A stretch of 64,000 nucleotides of DNA from Virgibacillus oceani (GCF_014638995.1 NZ_BMFR01000001.1:558001-622000), one strand, 5' to 3'; positions 1 through 8,868 are shown, numbered from the stretch's first letter. Program-made: numbers and translations. Notes: generated by a model from the sequence alone, not told the origin.

Positions 1-339
1 CTTACATTTTTAGGTCTTCCCGGAGTTGGGGATCTAATTGTAACATGTACAAGTGTGCACAGCAGAAACTGGCGCGCTGGAAACCTATTAGGTAAAGGAA
101 AGAAGCTGGACCAGGTTTTAGACCAAATGGGAATGGTTGTAGAGGGAGTAAGAACGGCCAAAGCAGCACATCAATTCGCCTCCCAGCAGCAAATTGAAAT
201 GCCAATAACAAATGGTATTTACAAAATATTATTTGATGAGGCAAAACCAAAAGATGTTGTTGACCAATTAATGAATAGAACGAAACGCGAAGAAATGGAT
301 GATATAGCAACGCTTCTTACAGAAAGATATTCGCAATAG
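1..339 (+). CDS. gpsA: NAD(P)H-dependent glycerol-3-phosphate dehydrogenase, C-terminal part
   Basis: Only the last 112 codons lie in the window; the frame is open from base 1, so the 5' end is cut by the window edge. GpsA reduces dihydroxyacetone phosphate to sn-glycerol 3-phosphate for phospholipid synthesis in the cytoplasm. The fragment starts inside the conserved C-terminal substrate-binding domain: it shows the [12 protein letters not shown] stretch followed by SRNWRAG, both typical of the family. The next genes (SpoVIF-like, yphE, yphF, spoIVA) are those expected beside gpsA in Bacillaceae. Confidence 0.96.
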   Translation, partial: LTFLGLPGVGDLIVTCTSVHSRNWRAGNLLGKGKKLDQVLDQMGMVVEGVRTAKAAHQFASQQQIEMPITNGIYKILFDEAKPKDVVDQLMNRTKREEMDDIATLLTERYSQ

Positions 340-412
340 CCCTTTTGAAACACACTTAATCCGCCCCTTTGCATATACTAGTGTTGAACTAACAATGCAA
401 GGAGGCGAGCCT

Positions 413-673
413 GTGAGCGGTTTTCAAAAAAAAGCTTTTGACAAAATTCAACAAAAAGCGAATATTGATCCCAGTGAAATTTATAAAGTAGCAGATTCTG
501 TTAAAAATGCTGATTTTTCCGATGAGCAAACAGTAAGGAAATTAGTGCGGCAGTTAGCAAGAATGGCAAATAAACCGATTTCAAAAGAAAAGGAAGATAA
601 AATTGTTCAATCCATTGCGAAGAACAATATGCCAATGGATATGCAATCGTTGAATCAATTTTTTAAAAAGTAA
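413..673 (+). CDS. SpoVIF-like (stage VI sporulation protein F family)
   Basis: This 86-codon gene encodes a small soluble helical protein resembling the SpoVIF/YjcC family, which in B. subtilis is a late mother-cell sporulation factor acting on coat assembly. Matching features are an N-terminal FFK/FQKKAFDKI-like segment, a DEQTVRKLVRQLARMANKPISKEKEDKIV core and a short C-terminal helix. I chose the GTG start at 413 because an AAGGAGG ribosome-binding site sits just upstream (399-405); an in-frame ATG at 395 lies before that site. It follows gpsA by 73 bases. The family call is from recognised sequence pattern; its role in this organism is inferred. Confidence 0.8.
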   Translation: MSGFQKKAFDKIQQKANIDPSEIYKVADSVKNADFSDEQTVRKLVRQLARMANKPISKEKEDKIVQSIAKNNMPMDMQSLNQFFKK

Positions 674-773
674 TCTGAACTGGGCAAGTGAGGATACAAA
701 AATGTATCAGCTCGCATAATATAAATCGCACAAGCATTCATGGAGAGAGTTGTAGTGGGTGTTATTTAGTCAA

Positions 774-810
774 ATCGAGGTGGAGAAGGCCCCCTCCATC
801 TCGGTTTTTA
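774..810 (+). terminator. Intrinsic terminator after the SpoVIF-like gene
   Basis: A 10-bp stem (CGAGGTGGAG, 776-785, with CTCCATCTCG, 794-803, one G-U pair) with an 8-base loop is followed by a run of T. It lies 100 bases after the SpoVIF-like stop. Confidence 0.8.
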
Positions 811-841
811 TTTTTTGCAGGCATCAATAATGAATGCAGCC

Positions 842-870
842 AACCTTTAATATTAATTAAAGGTTTTTTA
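842..870 (+). terminator. Second intrinsic terminator in the same gap
   Basis: AACCTTTAAT (842-851) pairs perfectly with ATTAAAGGTT (856-865) across a 4-base loop and is followed by TTTT. It stands only 31 bases after the previous terminator. Apart from the two hairpins and the promoter near 1000, I see no gene in 674-1060. Confidence 0.7.
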
Positions 871-991
871 AAGGTAGAAATGTATAATAATCGGATGGAA
901 TTTACAAAACGGGATTGTCGGGAACCCGCAATTTCTTCTTGTCTGGTTTATACTGCTAATTTTAGAAAATAGGACGTGCATATGTATTTTT

Positions 992-1020
992 CTGATGTAA
1001 TTTTTTCTATATGATATAAT
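992..1020 (+). promoter_or_regulatory. Candidate extended -10 promoter for yphE-yphF
   Basis: TGATATAAT (1012-1020) is a perfect -10 hexamer with the TGn extension. The -35 position (CTGATG, 992-997) matches weakly. It lies 41 bases before yphE. Confidence 0.5.
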
Positions 1021-1060
1021 ACGTGTGCATATATAAGGTTAATATTTAGGGGTGAGATAA

Positions 1061-1258
1061 ATGTCACAGTCAATGCTAAAAATGTGGATTTCTTTTGCAG
1101 GTATAATACTATTATTATTAGCAATTGGTTTAATACTTCTTAGCAGATATAAATTAAAAGGATGGCTAGCAGGAATAGTAACACTGCTTGCATATATTTG
1201 TTTGATTATTGGTAGCATTATTATATTTTATATTGTCTTTAGTGGACCAACTATGTAA
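1061..1258 (+). CDS. yphE: DUF2768-family small membrane protein (YphE-like)
   Basis: The 65-residue product has two hydrophobic segments, about residues 9-27 and 35-60, split by a short basic stretch (SRYKLKG), so it should be a two-pass membrane protein. Length, topology and position between gpsA and yphF/spoIVA match YphE of B. subtilis, a DUF2768 protein of unknown function. A good ribosome-binding site (GGGGTGAG) precedes the ATG. It is followed 19 bases later by the lipoprotein gene yphF, probably in one transcript. No biochemical role is known to me. Confidence 0.8.
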   Translation: MSQSMLKMWISFAGIILLLLAIGLILLSRYKLKGWLAGIVTLLAYICLIIGSIIIFYIVFSGPTM

Positions 1259-1277
1259 AAAGTTTAGGAGGCTTTTT

Positions 1278-2006
1278 ATGAATCGTACATATACTCGTGC
1301 CTTCGGTGTGCTGTTACTTATGATTTTGCTAAGTGGTTGTCTCTATCCAGATAACGAGTTAGCTAAAAATCAGGTTCCAAACGAAGCGCAGCTAGAATTA
1401 GTACAAGCAGCTGTTGATAATTACCGTGAAGAAACTAATGGACTAGTTCCGATCAAAACAAAGCCAATGGATACGCCTATTTTCCAAAAGTACTTAATCG
1501 ACTTTAGTGCATTAAAGGAAAAACATCAGCTAGCAGAAATACCTGGTAATGCATATGAAAATGGCGGTGTATATCAATATACTTTAATAACACCAGAAGA
1601 TAACCCCCGCGTGAAATTAATTGACTTACGGATAACCGAAGCAATACGCGAAGTGAGTGTAAAATTACAAATTTACCGTAATGAGCATTTGTACCCGCCG
1701 TTTGGAGATCCAATAGTGAAAGGTATTTATAAATTAAATTATAAAGAGTTAGGTTTAGAACATGAACCATATGTAGTCAGCCCATATTCCGGTGATAATT
1801 TGCCAATCATCATGACTACAGATGGTGAACTGTACGTTGATTATCGAAATGATCTTTATGATGCAATAAAGGATTATGATCATAACTACAAAAAGGGGGA
1901 TGATATTCGGTATTTATTGGCCGAAAATACACCGTTTGTTCCAGTCTACTCCTTACCCTATACAATCCGCGATGGTGAACCGGTTTTTTTGAATAAGAAT
2001 AAATAA
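1278..2006 (+). CDS. yphF: YphF-like putative lipoprotein
   Basis: The 242-residue product begins with a short basic N-terminus, a hydrophobic stretch and a lipobox LLSGC, so Cys is predicted to be lipid-modified at about residue 22 after signal peptidase II cleavage. The rest is a soluble domain (DUF3939-like) without catalytic motifs that I recognise. I placed the start at ATG 1278 behind AGGAGG (1267-1272); an in-frame upstream start would bury the signal peptide. The neighbour order yphE-yphF-spoIVA is as in B. subtilis. The function is unknown. Confidence 0.82.
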   Translation: MNRTYTRAFGVLLLMILLSGCLYPDNELAKNQVPNEAQLELVQAAVDNYREETNGLVPIKTKPMDTPIFQKYLIDFSALKEKHQLAEIPGNAYENGGVYQYTLITPEDNPRVKLIDLRITEAIREVSVKLQIYRNEHLYPPFGDPIVKGIYKLNYKELGLEHEPYVVSPYSGDNLPIIMTTDGELYVDYRNDLYDAIKDYDHNYKKGDDIRYLLAENTPFVPVYSLPYTIRDGEPVFLNKNK

Positions 2007-2019
2007 ATATATCATAATA

Positions 2020-2060
2020 AATCCCTTGTAACATATATTGGTTGCAAGGGATTATTTGTA
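2020..2060 (+). terminator. Probable terminator after yphF
   Basis: AATCCCTTG (2020-2028) pairs with CAAGGGATT (2045-2053); the tail ATTTGTATAT is only moderately T-rich. Between here and the promoter at 2216 no well-supported gene is visible. Confidence 0.55.
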
Positions 2061-2215
2061 TATCTTTATCATACCAATTCCATAACAAAACAGTCTGGAT
2101 AACAAATTAGTATGCTTCACGGTCCTTTCTGAATGTACAGCGCAGCAAAATTATACCAGTAATTCCTAGTAAGGTTAAAATATTCATCTTTTTTTAATCT
2201 TTACAAACATTTAAG

Positions 2216-2245
2216 TCATATTTTGATAGGACAACATCATAGACT
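2216..2245 (+). promoter_or_regulatory. SigmaE-type promoter for spoIVA
   Basis: TCATATT (2216-2222) fits the SigmaE -35 consensus KMATATT exactly. After a 15-base spacer, CATAGACT (2238-2245) matches the -10 consensus CATACAnT at all but one position. It lies 64 bases upstream of spoIVA, a known SigmaE target in B. subtilis. Confidence 0.75.
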
Positions 2246-2309
2246 TGTAATGTCAATTATTCGTAGTTTGTTCAACACTATTTGGTAAAGGAGATCGGGA
2301 GGGGATCGT

Positions 2310-3788
2310 TTGGAGAGAATTGATATTTTTAAAGATATTTCGAAGCGGACGAATGGAGATATTTATTTAGGTATTGTTGGTGCGGTTCGGACGGGTAAAT
2401 CAACTTTTATTAAAAAGTTTATGGAATTAGTTGTTTTACCCGATATTGAAGATGAAAGTGATCGGTCCAGAGCACTTGACGAATTGCCGCAAAGCGCAGC
2501 CGGGAAAACTATTATGACTACAGAACCTAAATTTGTCCCTAATCAGGCGGTAAAGGTTAATGTTGACGATGGTTTAGATGTGAATGTTCGATTAGTTGAT
2601 TGTGTAGGCTACGCAGTTGATGGTGCAAAAGGATTTGAAGATGAAAATGGTCCAAGAATGATTCACACACCATGGTATGAAGAACCAATTCCATTTCATG
2701 ACGCTGCTGAAATTGGAACGCGTAAAGTGATTCAGGAACATTCAACAATTGGAGTTGTGGTAACGACTGACGGCACAATTGGAGAGATTCCGCGTAATGA
2801 TTATGTTGATGCTGAATCAAAGGTCGTAGAAGAACTTAAAGAGGTAGGAAAACCATTTATCATGGTTGTTAACTCGGTACGGCCGACAAGTCAGGAAACC
2901 GAGTTATTGCGCCAGGATTTATCCGAGAAATATGACATACCGGTTCTTGCAATGAGCATAGAATCGATGACAGAGCATGATGTACACAATGTTTTACGAG
3001 AAGCTTTATACGAATTTCCGGTACTTGAGGTTAATGTCAACCTCCCTAGCTGGGTAATGGTGCTAAACGAAGAACATTGGCTTAGAGAGAACTATCAAGA
3101 AGCTATTCAAACTACAGTCAAGGATATTAAGCGACTAAGGGATGTAGATCAGATTGTAGGACACTTCGCAGACTATGATTATATTGATAGGGCAAACCTG
3201 GCAGGCATGGAAATGGGCGAAGGTGTTGCCGAGATTGATTTACATGCACCTGATAACTTATATGATCAAATATTAAAAGAAATTGTAGGAGAAGAAATCC
3301 GTGGTAAAGACCACTTGCTGGAGCTTATGCAGGATTTTGCGCATGCTAAACGGGAATATGATCAAGTTGCAGGTGCACTTCAAATGGTAAAACAAACCGG
3401 ATATGGGATTGCAGCACCTACTTTAGAAGACATGGTGCTTGATGAACCAGAAATTATCAGGCAGGGATCAAGATTTGGTGTCAGGCTCAAGGCTGTAGCG
3501 CCATCAATTCATATGATAAAAGTTGAGGTAGAATCAGAATTTGCTCCAATTATTGGTACCGAAAAACAAAGTGAAGAACTGGTTCGCTACCTCATGCAAG
3601 ATTTTGAAGAAGATCCGTTGTCAATTTGGGAATCAGATATTTTCGGCAGATCATTAAGTTCCATTGTACGAGAAGGCATTCAAGCAAAAATTGCATTGAT
3701 GCCAGAAAACGCAAGATATAAATTAAAGGATACCCTTGAACGAATTATAAATGAAGGGTCAGGCGGTCTTATCGCCATAATATTATAG
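2310..3788 (+). CDS. spoIVA: Stage IV sporulation protein A, coat basement-layer ATPase
   Basis: SpoIVA is the 492-residue cytoskeletal ATPase that polymerises on the outer forespore membrane and anchors the spore coat. The Walker A segment GAVRTGKST is at about residues 24-32, and the TRAFAC-type GTPase-derived domain continues with the LVDCVGY (Walker B-like) region near residue 95. The C-terminus ends in SGGLIAIIL, the tail that docks to the coat and SpoVM region in B. subtilis. The length equals the B. subtilis protein. The start is TTG (2310), preceded by GGGAGGGG. A SigmaE-type promoter lies upstream and a terminator directly overlaps the stop. Confidence 0.98.
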   Translation: MERIDIFKDISKRTNGDIYLGIVGAVRTGKSTFIKKFMELVVLPDIEDESDRSRALDELPQSAAGKTIMTTEPKFVPNQAVKVNVDDGLDVNVRLVDCVGYAVDGAKGFEDENGPRMIHTPWYEEPIPFHDAAEIGTRKVIQEHSTIGVVVTTDGTIGEIPRNDYVDAESKVVEELKEVGKPFIMVVNSVRPTSQETELLRQDLSEKYDIPVLAMSIESMTEHDVHNVLREALYEFPVLEVNVNLPSWVMVLNEEHWLRENYQEAIQTTVKDIKRLRDVDQIVGHFADYDYIDRANLAGMEMGEGVAEIDLHAPDNLYDQILKEIVGEEIRGKDHLLELMQDFAHAKREYDQVAGALQMVKQTGYGIAAPTLEDMVLDEPEIIRQGSRFGVRLKAVAPSIHMIKVEVESEFAPIIGTEKQSEELVRYLMQDFEEDPLSIWESDIFGRSLSSIVREGIQAKIALMPENARYKLKDTLERIINEGSGGLIAIIL

Positions 3789-3816
3789 CAGCCAACCAGA
3801 GCTGCTATTTTTTTTT
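3786..3816 (+). terminator. Terminator of spoIVA
   Basis: TAGCAGC (3786-3792, including the stop codon) pairs with GCTGCTA (3801-3807), followed by nine T residues. Confidence 0.85.
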
Positions 3817-3985
3817 GCTTTTTTTAATAATTTTTTAATAAACAGCAGGAAAACAAAAATTTTTGTCGTATATATATTAATGAATCAAGGCTCTATCATG
3901 GTTGCTGCCTCTTTTCCATTAGTTGGAAATTCCGTGTAAAAAAAGGCTAAAATTCAATTAAATAATAAAAAATATGAACTAATTG

Positions 3986-4014
3986 TTGAATTTTGTAGCA
4001 ATCTCGGTTAATAT
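3986..4014 (+). promoter_or_regulatory. Candidate hbs promoter, upstream copy
   Basis: TTGAAT (3986-3991), a 17-base spacer and TAATAT (4009-4014) form a SigmaA-type promoter. B. subtilis hbs is also read from two promoters. Confidence 0.5.
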
Positions 4015-4028
4015 AAGCCTTGTCATCC

Positions 4029-4055
4029 TTGAAAAAGATGGCATATAAGTATAAT
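4029..4055 (+). promoter_or_regulatory. Candidate hbs promoter, downstream copy
   Basis: TTGAAA (4029-4034) and a perfect TATAAT (4050-4055) are separated by a short 15-base spacer, 83 bases before the hbs start. Confidence 0.45.
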
Positions 4056-4138
4056 TGATGGCAAATTGGTTAACAAATGTAATTAATTAGTTATTTGTTC
4101 CAATGTCGATTGATAATTTTTGGGAGGAGGTGAATGTC

Positions 4139-4411
4139 ATGAATAAAACAGACTTAGTAAATGCAGTTGCTGAAAAAGGCGAACTTTCTAAGAAGGATGC
4201 TACAAAAGCTGTTGACGCAGTTTTTGAATCTGTCATGGATTCACTTAAAAATGGTGAAAAAGTGCAATTGATTGGATTCGGGAATTTTGAAGTACGTGAG
4301 CGTTCAGCTCGTAAAGGTCGTAATCCTCAAACTGGAGAAGAGATCGAAATTCCTGCAAGCAAAGTTCCTGCGTTTAAGCCAGGGAAAGCCCTAAAAGAAA
4401 GCGTAAAATAA
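4139..4411 (+). CDS. hbs: HU-family nucleoid DNA-binding protein
   Basis: This 90-residue HU homodimer protein bends and compacts DNA. It starts [20 protein letters not shown], the standard HU N-terminus, and carries the [21 protein letters not shown]-binding arm near residues 46-63 before the closing FKPGKALKE segment. The correct start is ATG 4139 behind a GGGAGGAGG site (4122-4130); an in-frame ATG at 4103 would add 12 non-conserved residues. Candidate tandem promoters lie upstream and a strong terminator downstream, so it is probably monocistronic. In B. subtilis folE/mtrA follows hbs; here it does not. Confidence 0.98.
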   Translation: MNKTDLVNAVAEKGELSKKDATKAVDAVFESVMDSLKNGEKVQLIGFGNFEVRERSARKGRNPQTGEEIEIPASKVPAFKPGKALKESVK

Positions 4412-4427
4412 TAGTTTTACATAGGGC

Positions 4428-4464
4428 GAAAAAGGGTGCGTATTCACGCGCCCTTTTTCTTTTT
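4428..4464 (+). terminator. Terminator of hbs
   Basis: AAAAAGGGTGCG pairs with CGCGCCCTTTTT around a short loop, with one G-U pair, and ends in a T-rich tail. Confidence 0.88.
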
Positions 4465-4584
4465 GAAATGATAACATGTAAAAAGTCAAAGGATGTCAGG
4501 GTTATGGAATCAGATGCTGCACCAAATTCATGAAAAAGCATTTGGCATAACACTAAAGGGAGAGCTGTCTTTAATTTATCTTAA

Positions 4585-4614
4585 TTGACAACAATAGATG
4601 TTATAGGCGATAGT
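4585..4614 (+). promoter_or_regulatory. Candidate mtrB promoter
   Basis: A perfect TTGACA (4585-4590) is followed after 18 bases by GATAGT, a weak -10. This would give mtrB its own promoter now that folE/mtrA is absent. Confidence 0.4.
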
Positions 4615-4650
4615 TAGTAAAAGAAATAATGGAATGGTAGGAGGATACAA

Positions 4651-4881
4651 ATGGAAAAACTAAGTTCACAATTCAAGTCCGATTTTTTTGTTATAAAAGC
4701 TTTGGAAGATGGGGTTAATGTTATCGGATTAACAAGAGGTTCAGATACTAGGTTTCACCACTCTGAAAAATTAGATAAGGATGAGGTTATGATTGCACAG
4801 TTTACGGAGCATACTTCTGCAGTAAAGGTAAGAGGGAAGGCTATCATTCAAACCAGTCATGGACAAATAGATAACAATTAA
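4651..4881 (+). CDS. mtrB: Tryptophan RNA-binding attenuation protein (TRAP)
   Basis: TRAP forms an 11-subunit ring that, with bound tryptophan, wraps RNA carrying spaced GAG/UAG triplets and so shuts down trp genes. The 76-residue product shows [22 protein letters not shown] and [17 protein letters not shown], which hold the tryptophan pocket and the RNA-contacting Lys/Arg residues of the family. The ATG has a clear GGAGG site. In B. subtilis it follows folE (mtrA); that gene is absent. The trp operon is also absent from the aro cluster 7 kb downstream, so its RNA targets must lie outside the window. Confidence 0.96.
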   Translation: MEKLSSQFKSDFFVIKALEDGVNVIGLTRGSDTRFHHSEKLDKDEVMIAQFTEHTSAVKVRGKAIIQTSHGQIDNN

Positions 4882-4916
4882 AATCAGGGTACATTCTAAT
4901 CAACTATATTCTGTTT

Positions 4917-4945
4917 ATGAATTTGCACAGAACTTATGCTATAAT
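4917..4945 (+). promoter_or_regulatory. Candidate extended -10 promoter for hepS-menG-hepT
   Basis: TGCTATAAT (4937-4945) is a perfect -10 with TGn extension, 36 bases before hepS. The -35 region is poor. Confidence 0.5.
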
Positions 4946-4980
4946 GTCAAATAGAATTACGAATGGTAGAAAGGGCTTAG

Positions 4981-5784
4981 GTGATTGCTGTGCAAACCCC
5001 TAGTTTAGAAATTAAAAATCTTAAAGCATCGATTGAGGAAACAATCCATCATACATATCTAGAGAAGTATTTACAAAAGCCTGTTATAGACGACGAAAAG
5101 CTTTTTATATTAGCTTCCACTATTTCAAATGCATCATTAACGTTATCTGAGAAAAAGCAATATATCATAACAACTATGTTAGTTCAAATTGCATTAGATA
5201 CACATGATTTAGTTACGAAAAATACGGATATTGACGAAAGCAAAAATCTAAAAAAGAAAAGACAACTCACTGTGTTAGCTGGTGACTATTATAGCGGCCT
5301 TTATTATTTGCTTCTTTCTGAAATTGAAGACTATAAAATGATTCATGTTCTAGCTTCCGCCATCAAGGAAATCAACGAATATAAAATGCGAATATACTAC
5401 AGGGAAGCAGATACCTTTTTAGAATATATTGATCTAATTAAAAAGGTTGAATCATTGTTGATATTACGCGTGGCAGACCATGTTCAAATGTCAGCATTAA
5501 AATCTGTTACAGAAGAATGGCTGTTGACTAATAAATTATTACAGGCAAAAAGGCAATTTTTAAATAAGAAGGGCTCTCCATTATTTGATAAATGGCTGGG
5601 TCAATCTACATTCCATACATATTCAAGTTTGGTTAGCGGAGTTGAAGCAATTTTTCAAGAGAAATTATCATCCGTGGAAAAGGAAATCTCAAAATTACCT
5701 TCCCGTCAATCGGATTTAAAGATACATGTTTCAAATAAGCTAAAATACTTATTATATAATGACCTAAAAGCGGAAGAAGGGTAA
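4981..5784 (+). CDS. hepS: Heptaprenyl diphosphate synthase component I
   Basis: HepS is the small non-catalytic subunit that pairs with HepT to make the C35 side chain of menaquinone-7. The 267-residue product is helical, without DDxxD motifs, as expected for component I (GerCA), and shows the family pattern ILASTISNASLTLSEKKQYI and QIALDTHDLV. Start choice is uncertain between GTG 4981 and an in-frame GTG at 4990; the GAAAGGG upstream allows both. It is followed by menG after 3 bases and then hepT, the same order as the B. subtilis gerC operon. Confidence 0.92.
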   Translation: MIAVQTPSLEIKNLKASIEETIHHTYLEKYLQKPVIDDEKLFILASTISNASLTLSEKKQYIITTMLVQIALDTHDLVTKNTDIDESKNLKKKRQLTVLAGDYYSGLYYLLLSEIEDYKMIHVLASAIKEINEYKMRIYYREADTFLEYIDLIKKVESLLILRVADHVQMSALKSVTEEWLLTNKLLQAKRQFLNKKGSPLFDKWLGQSTFHTYSSLVSGVEAIFQEKLSSVEKEISKLPSRQSDLKIHVSNKLKYLLYNDLKAEEG

Positions 5785-5787
5785 ACG

Positions 5788-6495
5788 ATGCACGAAGAGT
5801 CCAAAGAGGAACGTGTTCATCATGTTTTCGAAAAAATATATAACAACTATGATTCCATGAACTCAGTCATATCTTTTCAGAGACACAAGGCTTGGCGTAA
5901 AGATGTAATGAAGCAAATGCACGTTGAAAAAGGTAAAAAGGCACTAGATGTTTGTTGTGGAACTGGCGACTGGTCGATTTCGATGGCAGACGCTATTGGA
6001 ACTGATGGAGAAGTGATTGGACTCGATTTCAGTGAAAATATGCTATCGGTAGCTAAAGAGAAAAACAAACACCTAAATATGAAATACCTCAGCTTTATTC
6101 ATGGAAATGCAATGGAACTTCCATTTGAAGACAATTCGTTTGACTATGTTACAATTGGCTTTGGATTACGCAATGTTCCGGATTATATGACAGTATTAAA
6201 AGAAATGTATAGGGTAACGAAACCAAATGGAAAAGTTGTTTGTCTAGAAACATCTCAGCCCACTATGATTGGCTTTAGGCAGGGCTATTATTTTTACTTT
6301 CGGTTTATTATGCCTCTTATCGGACGATTGTTAGCTAAAAGCTATAAAGAATATGCATGGTTACATGAATCAGCGAAAAGCTTTCCTGACAAGAAAGAGC
6401 TTAAGCAAATGTTCCTTCATGCTGGTTTTTCACATGTAAAAGTGAAAAGCTATACTGGAGGGGTTGCTGCTATGCATATGGGTTTTAAACAATAA
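5788..6495 (+). CDS. menG: Demethylmenaquinone C-methyltransferase
   Basis: MenG (UbiE family) methylates demethylmenaquinone with S-adenosylmethionine, the last step of menaquinone synthesis. The 235-residue protein has the class I methyltransferase glycine motif [11 protein letters not shown] near residues 52-62, the acidic GLDFSENML motif, and the UbiE signature GLRNVPDY near residue 128. Length is normal. It sits between hepS and hepT, so the side-chain synthase and the final methylation are co-transcribed. Confidence 0.97.
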   Translation: MHEESKEERVHHVFEKIYNNYDSMNSVISFQRHKAWRKDVMKQMHVEKGKKALDVCCGTGDWSISMADAIGTDGEVIGLDFSENMLSVAKEKNKHLNMKYLSFIHGNAMELPFEDNSFDYVTIGFGLRNVPDYMTVLKEMYRVTKPNGKVVCLETSQPTMIGFRQGYYFYFRFIMPLIGRLLAKSYKEYAWLHESAKSFPDKKELKQMFLHAGFSHVKVKSYTGGVAAMHMGFKQ

Positions 6496-6535
6496 GATTA
6501 ATACAAAACAGTTTGAGAACTAAAAGGTGACCTGC

Positions 6536-7507
6536 ATGAAAATTGCTAAAACATATGGATATTTAAAAAAAGACTTAGATTTAATTGAAGATGCTTTAAT
6601 GAAAGTTATTCAAGCTGAGCATCCTGTCTTACGAGAAGCATCAACACAATTGCTGCGTGCGGGTGGAAAAAGAATTCGACCTGTTTTTGTCTTGTTATCC
6701 GGCCAATTTGGGGATTTTGACATTGATCGTATAAAAACAGTTGCTGTTTCACTTGAATTAATACACATGGCATCGCTTGTGCATGATGATGTTATAGATG
6801 ATGCAGCATTACGAAGAGGAAAACCAACGATCAAACAGCTTTATGATAATCGTGTGGCAATGTATACAGGTGATTATATTTTAGCGAGATCCCTGGAAAG
6901 TATAACAAAGCTGCAAAAACCAAATGCTCATAAAGTGTTATCAAAAACAATTGTAGAAGTTTGTATTGGTGAGTTTGAACAAATAAAGGACAAGTATGTT
7001 TGGGATCAGCATATCCGTGATTACCTCCGGAGAATTAAGCGGAAAACAGCATTGTTAATTGCAACAAGCTGTAAATTGGGTGCGATTGCGGCAGATGTTC
7101 CAGTGGAGTTTGCAAATAAACTTTATAAATATGGATATTTCATTGGCATGTCTTATCAAATAATTGATGATATTTTAGATTTTACATCATCGGCAAGTGA
7201 ATTAGGAAAGCCTGCTGGAAATGATTTGATTCAGGGAAACGTAACCTTGCCAGTGTTATTTGCTATGAAGGATTCAGCATTTAATCAGTTACTAAGAGAT
7301 ACGTTCAGAAATCCCGACGTTGTTTCAGAAAATGATATGAGCAAGCTTATACGTGCCCTACATAAAACAAATGCAATAGAATGCTCTTATAAAATAAGTA
7401 ATTTATATTTAGAAAAGGCATTAAAGATGTTAGAACAGCTTCCGAATATAAAGGCAAGGCACACATTACAGGACATCGCGAAATACATAGGCAAAAGACG
7501 ATCCTAA
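6536..7507 (+). CDS. hepT: Heptaprenyl diphosphate synthase component II
   Basis: HepT is the catalytic subunit of the two-component trans-prenyltransferase that extends farnesyl diphosphate to heptaprenyl diphosphate. The 323-residue product carries both aspartate-rich motifs: [13 protein letters not shown] near residue 82 (first) and QIIDDILDF near residue 208 (second), which bind Mg-diphosphate. RAGGKRIRP near residue 40 is also conserved. I chose ATG 6536; an in-frame GTG at 6527 overlaps the AAAAGGTGA ribosome-binding site. It ends the hepS-menG-hepT group. Confidence 0.97.
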   Translation: MKIAKTYGYLKKDLDLIEDALMKVIQAEHPVLREASTQLLRAGGKRIRPVFVLLSGQFGDFDIDRIKTVAVSLELIHMASLVHDDVIDDAALRRGKPTIKQLYDNRVAMYTGDYILARSLESITKLQKPNAHKVLSKTIVEVCIGEFEQIKDKYVWDQHIRDYLRRIKRKTALLIATSCKLGAIAADVPVEFANKLYKYGYFIGMSYQIIDDILDFTSSASELGKPAGNDLIQGNVTLPVLFAMKDSAFNQLLRDTFRNPDVVSENDMSKLIRALHKTNAIECSYKISNLYLEKALKMLEQLPNIKARHTLQDIAKYIGKRRS

Positions 7508-7512
7508 GCATA

Positions 7513-7541
7513 TTGTTATTTTATTCAAAATCTGATAAAAT
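7513..7541 (+). promoter_or_regulatory. Promoter of ndk
   Basis: TTGTTA (7513-7518), a 17-base spacer and TAAAAT (7536-7541) with TGn extension (TGA, 7533-7535) form a good SigmaA promoter 50 bases before ndk. Confidence 0.6.
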
Positions 7542-7590
7542 TTTTATCGGCAGAAATATTAGTACAAACATACATAGAAGAGGTGTAGAA

Positions 7591-8037
7591 ATGGAAAAAA
7601 CATTTTTAATGGTAAAACCAGATGGAGTTCAGCGTAATCTAATAGGCGATATTGTTAATCGCTTTGAGAAAAAAGGATTTAAACTTGTCGGAGCTAAATT
7701 AATGAATATTCCGACTGAATTAGCAGAAAACCATTATGGCGAGCATAAAGAACGCCCGTTTTTCGGCGAACTAGTTGATTTCATTACATCTGGACCAGTT
7801 TTTGCAATGGTTTGGGAAGGCGAAAACGTAATCACAACTGCACGAGATATGATGGGTAAAACAAATCCCAAAGAGGCTGCTTCAGGAACTGTTCGTGGAG
7901 ATTATGGCATGACTGTCGGGAAAAATATTATTCACGGTTCAGATTCAAGTGAGAGTGCTGAGAGAGAAATTGGTTTATTCTTCAGCGAAAATGAATTAGT
8001 TTCTTATTCAAAACAAGATAGCAGCTGGATTTACTAA
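7591..8037 (+). CDS. ndk: Nucleoside diphosphate kinase
   Basis: Ndk transfers the gamma-phosphate between nucleoside triphosphates and diphosphates through a phosphohistidine. The 148-residue product has the N-terminal [16 protein letters not shown] and the active-site segment [18 protein letters not shown], in which His115 is the phosphorylated residue. The start is ATG 7591 with GAGGTG upstream; a longer open frame reaches into the promoter and is not used. It has its own promoter and terminator. The placement between hepT and cheR is the same as in B. subtilis. Confidence 0.98.
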   Translation: MEKTFLMVKPDGVQRNLIGDIVNRFEKKGFKLVGAKLMNIPTELAENHYGEHKERPFFGELVDFITSGPVFAMVWEGENVITTARDMMGKTNPKEAASGTVRGDYGMTVGKNIIHGSDSSESAEREIGLFFSENELVSYSKQDSSWIY

Positions 8038-8044
8038 GCAATAG

Positions 8045-8070
8045 AACCTCCGTTATTAACGGAGGTTTTC
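8045..8070 (+). terminator. Terminator of ndk
   Basis: AACCTCCGTT (8045-8054) pairs perfectly with AACGGAGGTT (8058-8067) across a 3-base loop, followed by TTCTTAT. Confidence 0.8.
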
Positions 8071-8094
8071 TTATAAAAATAGAGGAGTAATAAA

Positions 8095-8868
8095 ATGTCG
8101 GTGGAGTACATAGATTTTATTTCACATATCAAAAGAAAACTGGGTATTGATTTAACATTGTACAAAGAAGCCCAAATGAAAAGGCGACTTACATCTTTAA
8201 GAAATAAACGGGGATTTGCTTCATTTATTGATTATATGAAAGCATTAGACAAAGATGATGTGTTACTACAAGAATTTGTCGATCGACTCACAATTAATGT
8301 TTCTGAGTTTTACCGAAACCCCAAGAGATGGGCAAAATTACAAGATAATATTATCCCTGATTTGCTTAACAGTTCAAACAAACTAACCATTTGGAGTGCG
8401 GCTTGTTCAACGGGGGAAGAACCGTATAGTATTGCAATCATGATTAAAGAGTATTTTCCCCGCTGTGATATCCGCATAGTAGCAACAGATATAGACGAAA
8501 AGGTAATAGAAAAGGCGAAACAAGGAATTTATCAGGAACAGGCATTAAAAGAATTGCCATATGAATTGAAAGATAAGTACTTTCAATATGAAAATGGATT
8601 GTATTATATAGATAAACGTATTAAGCATATGGTGATATTTAAAAAACATAATTTGCTGGCTGATCGTTATCCGCGAGATGTAGATTTAATTGTTTGCCGA
8701 AATGTATTAATTTATTTTACTGATCAGGCAAAGGAAATTATCTATAAAAATTTTAGTAATGCACTAGTAGAAAATGGTGTTTTATTTGTAGGCAGTACGG
8801 AACAAATATTTAGCCCTAATCAATATAATTTAAGCTTACTGGATACATTTTTCTATACTAAAAAATGA
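8095..8868 (+). CDS. cheR: Chemotaxis protein glutamate methyltransferase CheR
   Basis: CheR methylates glutamates of chemoreceptors with S-adenosylmethionine, setting adaptation. The 257-residue protein has the helical N-terminal domain (residues about 1-75), the substrate-site sequence INVSEFYRNPKRW, the SAM-binding WSAACSTGEEPYSIA near residue 100, and DLIVCRNVLIYF near residue 198, all family signatures. Its ribosome-binding site (GAGGAG) follows the ndk terminator. As in B. subtilis it lies outside the main fla/che operon, next to the aro genes. Its presence implies a motile cell. Confidence 0.97.
   Translation: MSVEYIDFISHIKRKLGIDLTLYKEAQMKRRLTSLRNKRGFASFIDYMKALDKDDVLLQEFVDRLTINVSEFYRNPKRWAKLQDNIIPDLLNSSNKLTIWSAACSTGEEPYSIAIMIKEYFPRCDIRIVATDIDEKVIEKAKQGIYQEQALKELPYELKDKYFQYENGLYYIDKRIKHMVIFKKHNLLADRYPRDVDLIVCRNVLIYFTDQAKEIIYKNFSNALVENGVLFVGSTEQIFSPNQYNLSLLDTFFYTKK

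Noticed and set aside
688..972. A 94-codon + strand frame after the SpoVIF-like gene
   Set aside because: It runs through two intrinsic terminators and shows Cys/Arg-rich translation without a ribosome-binding site, so it is not a gene.
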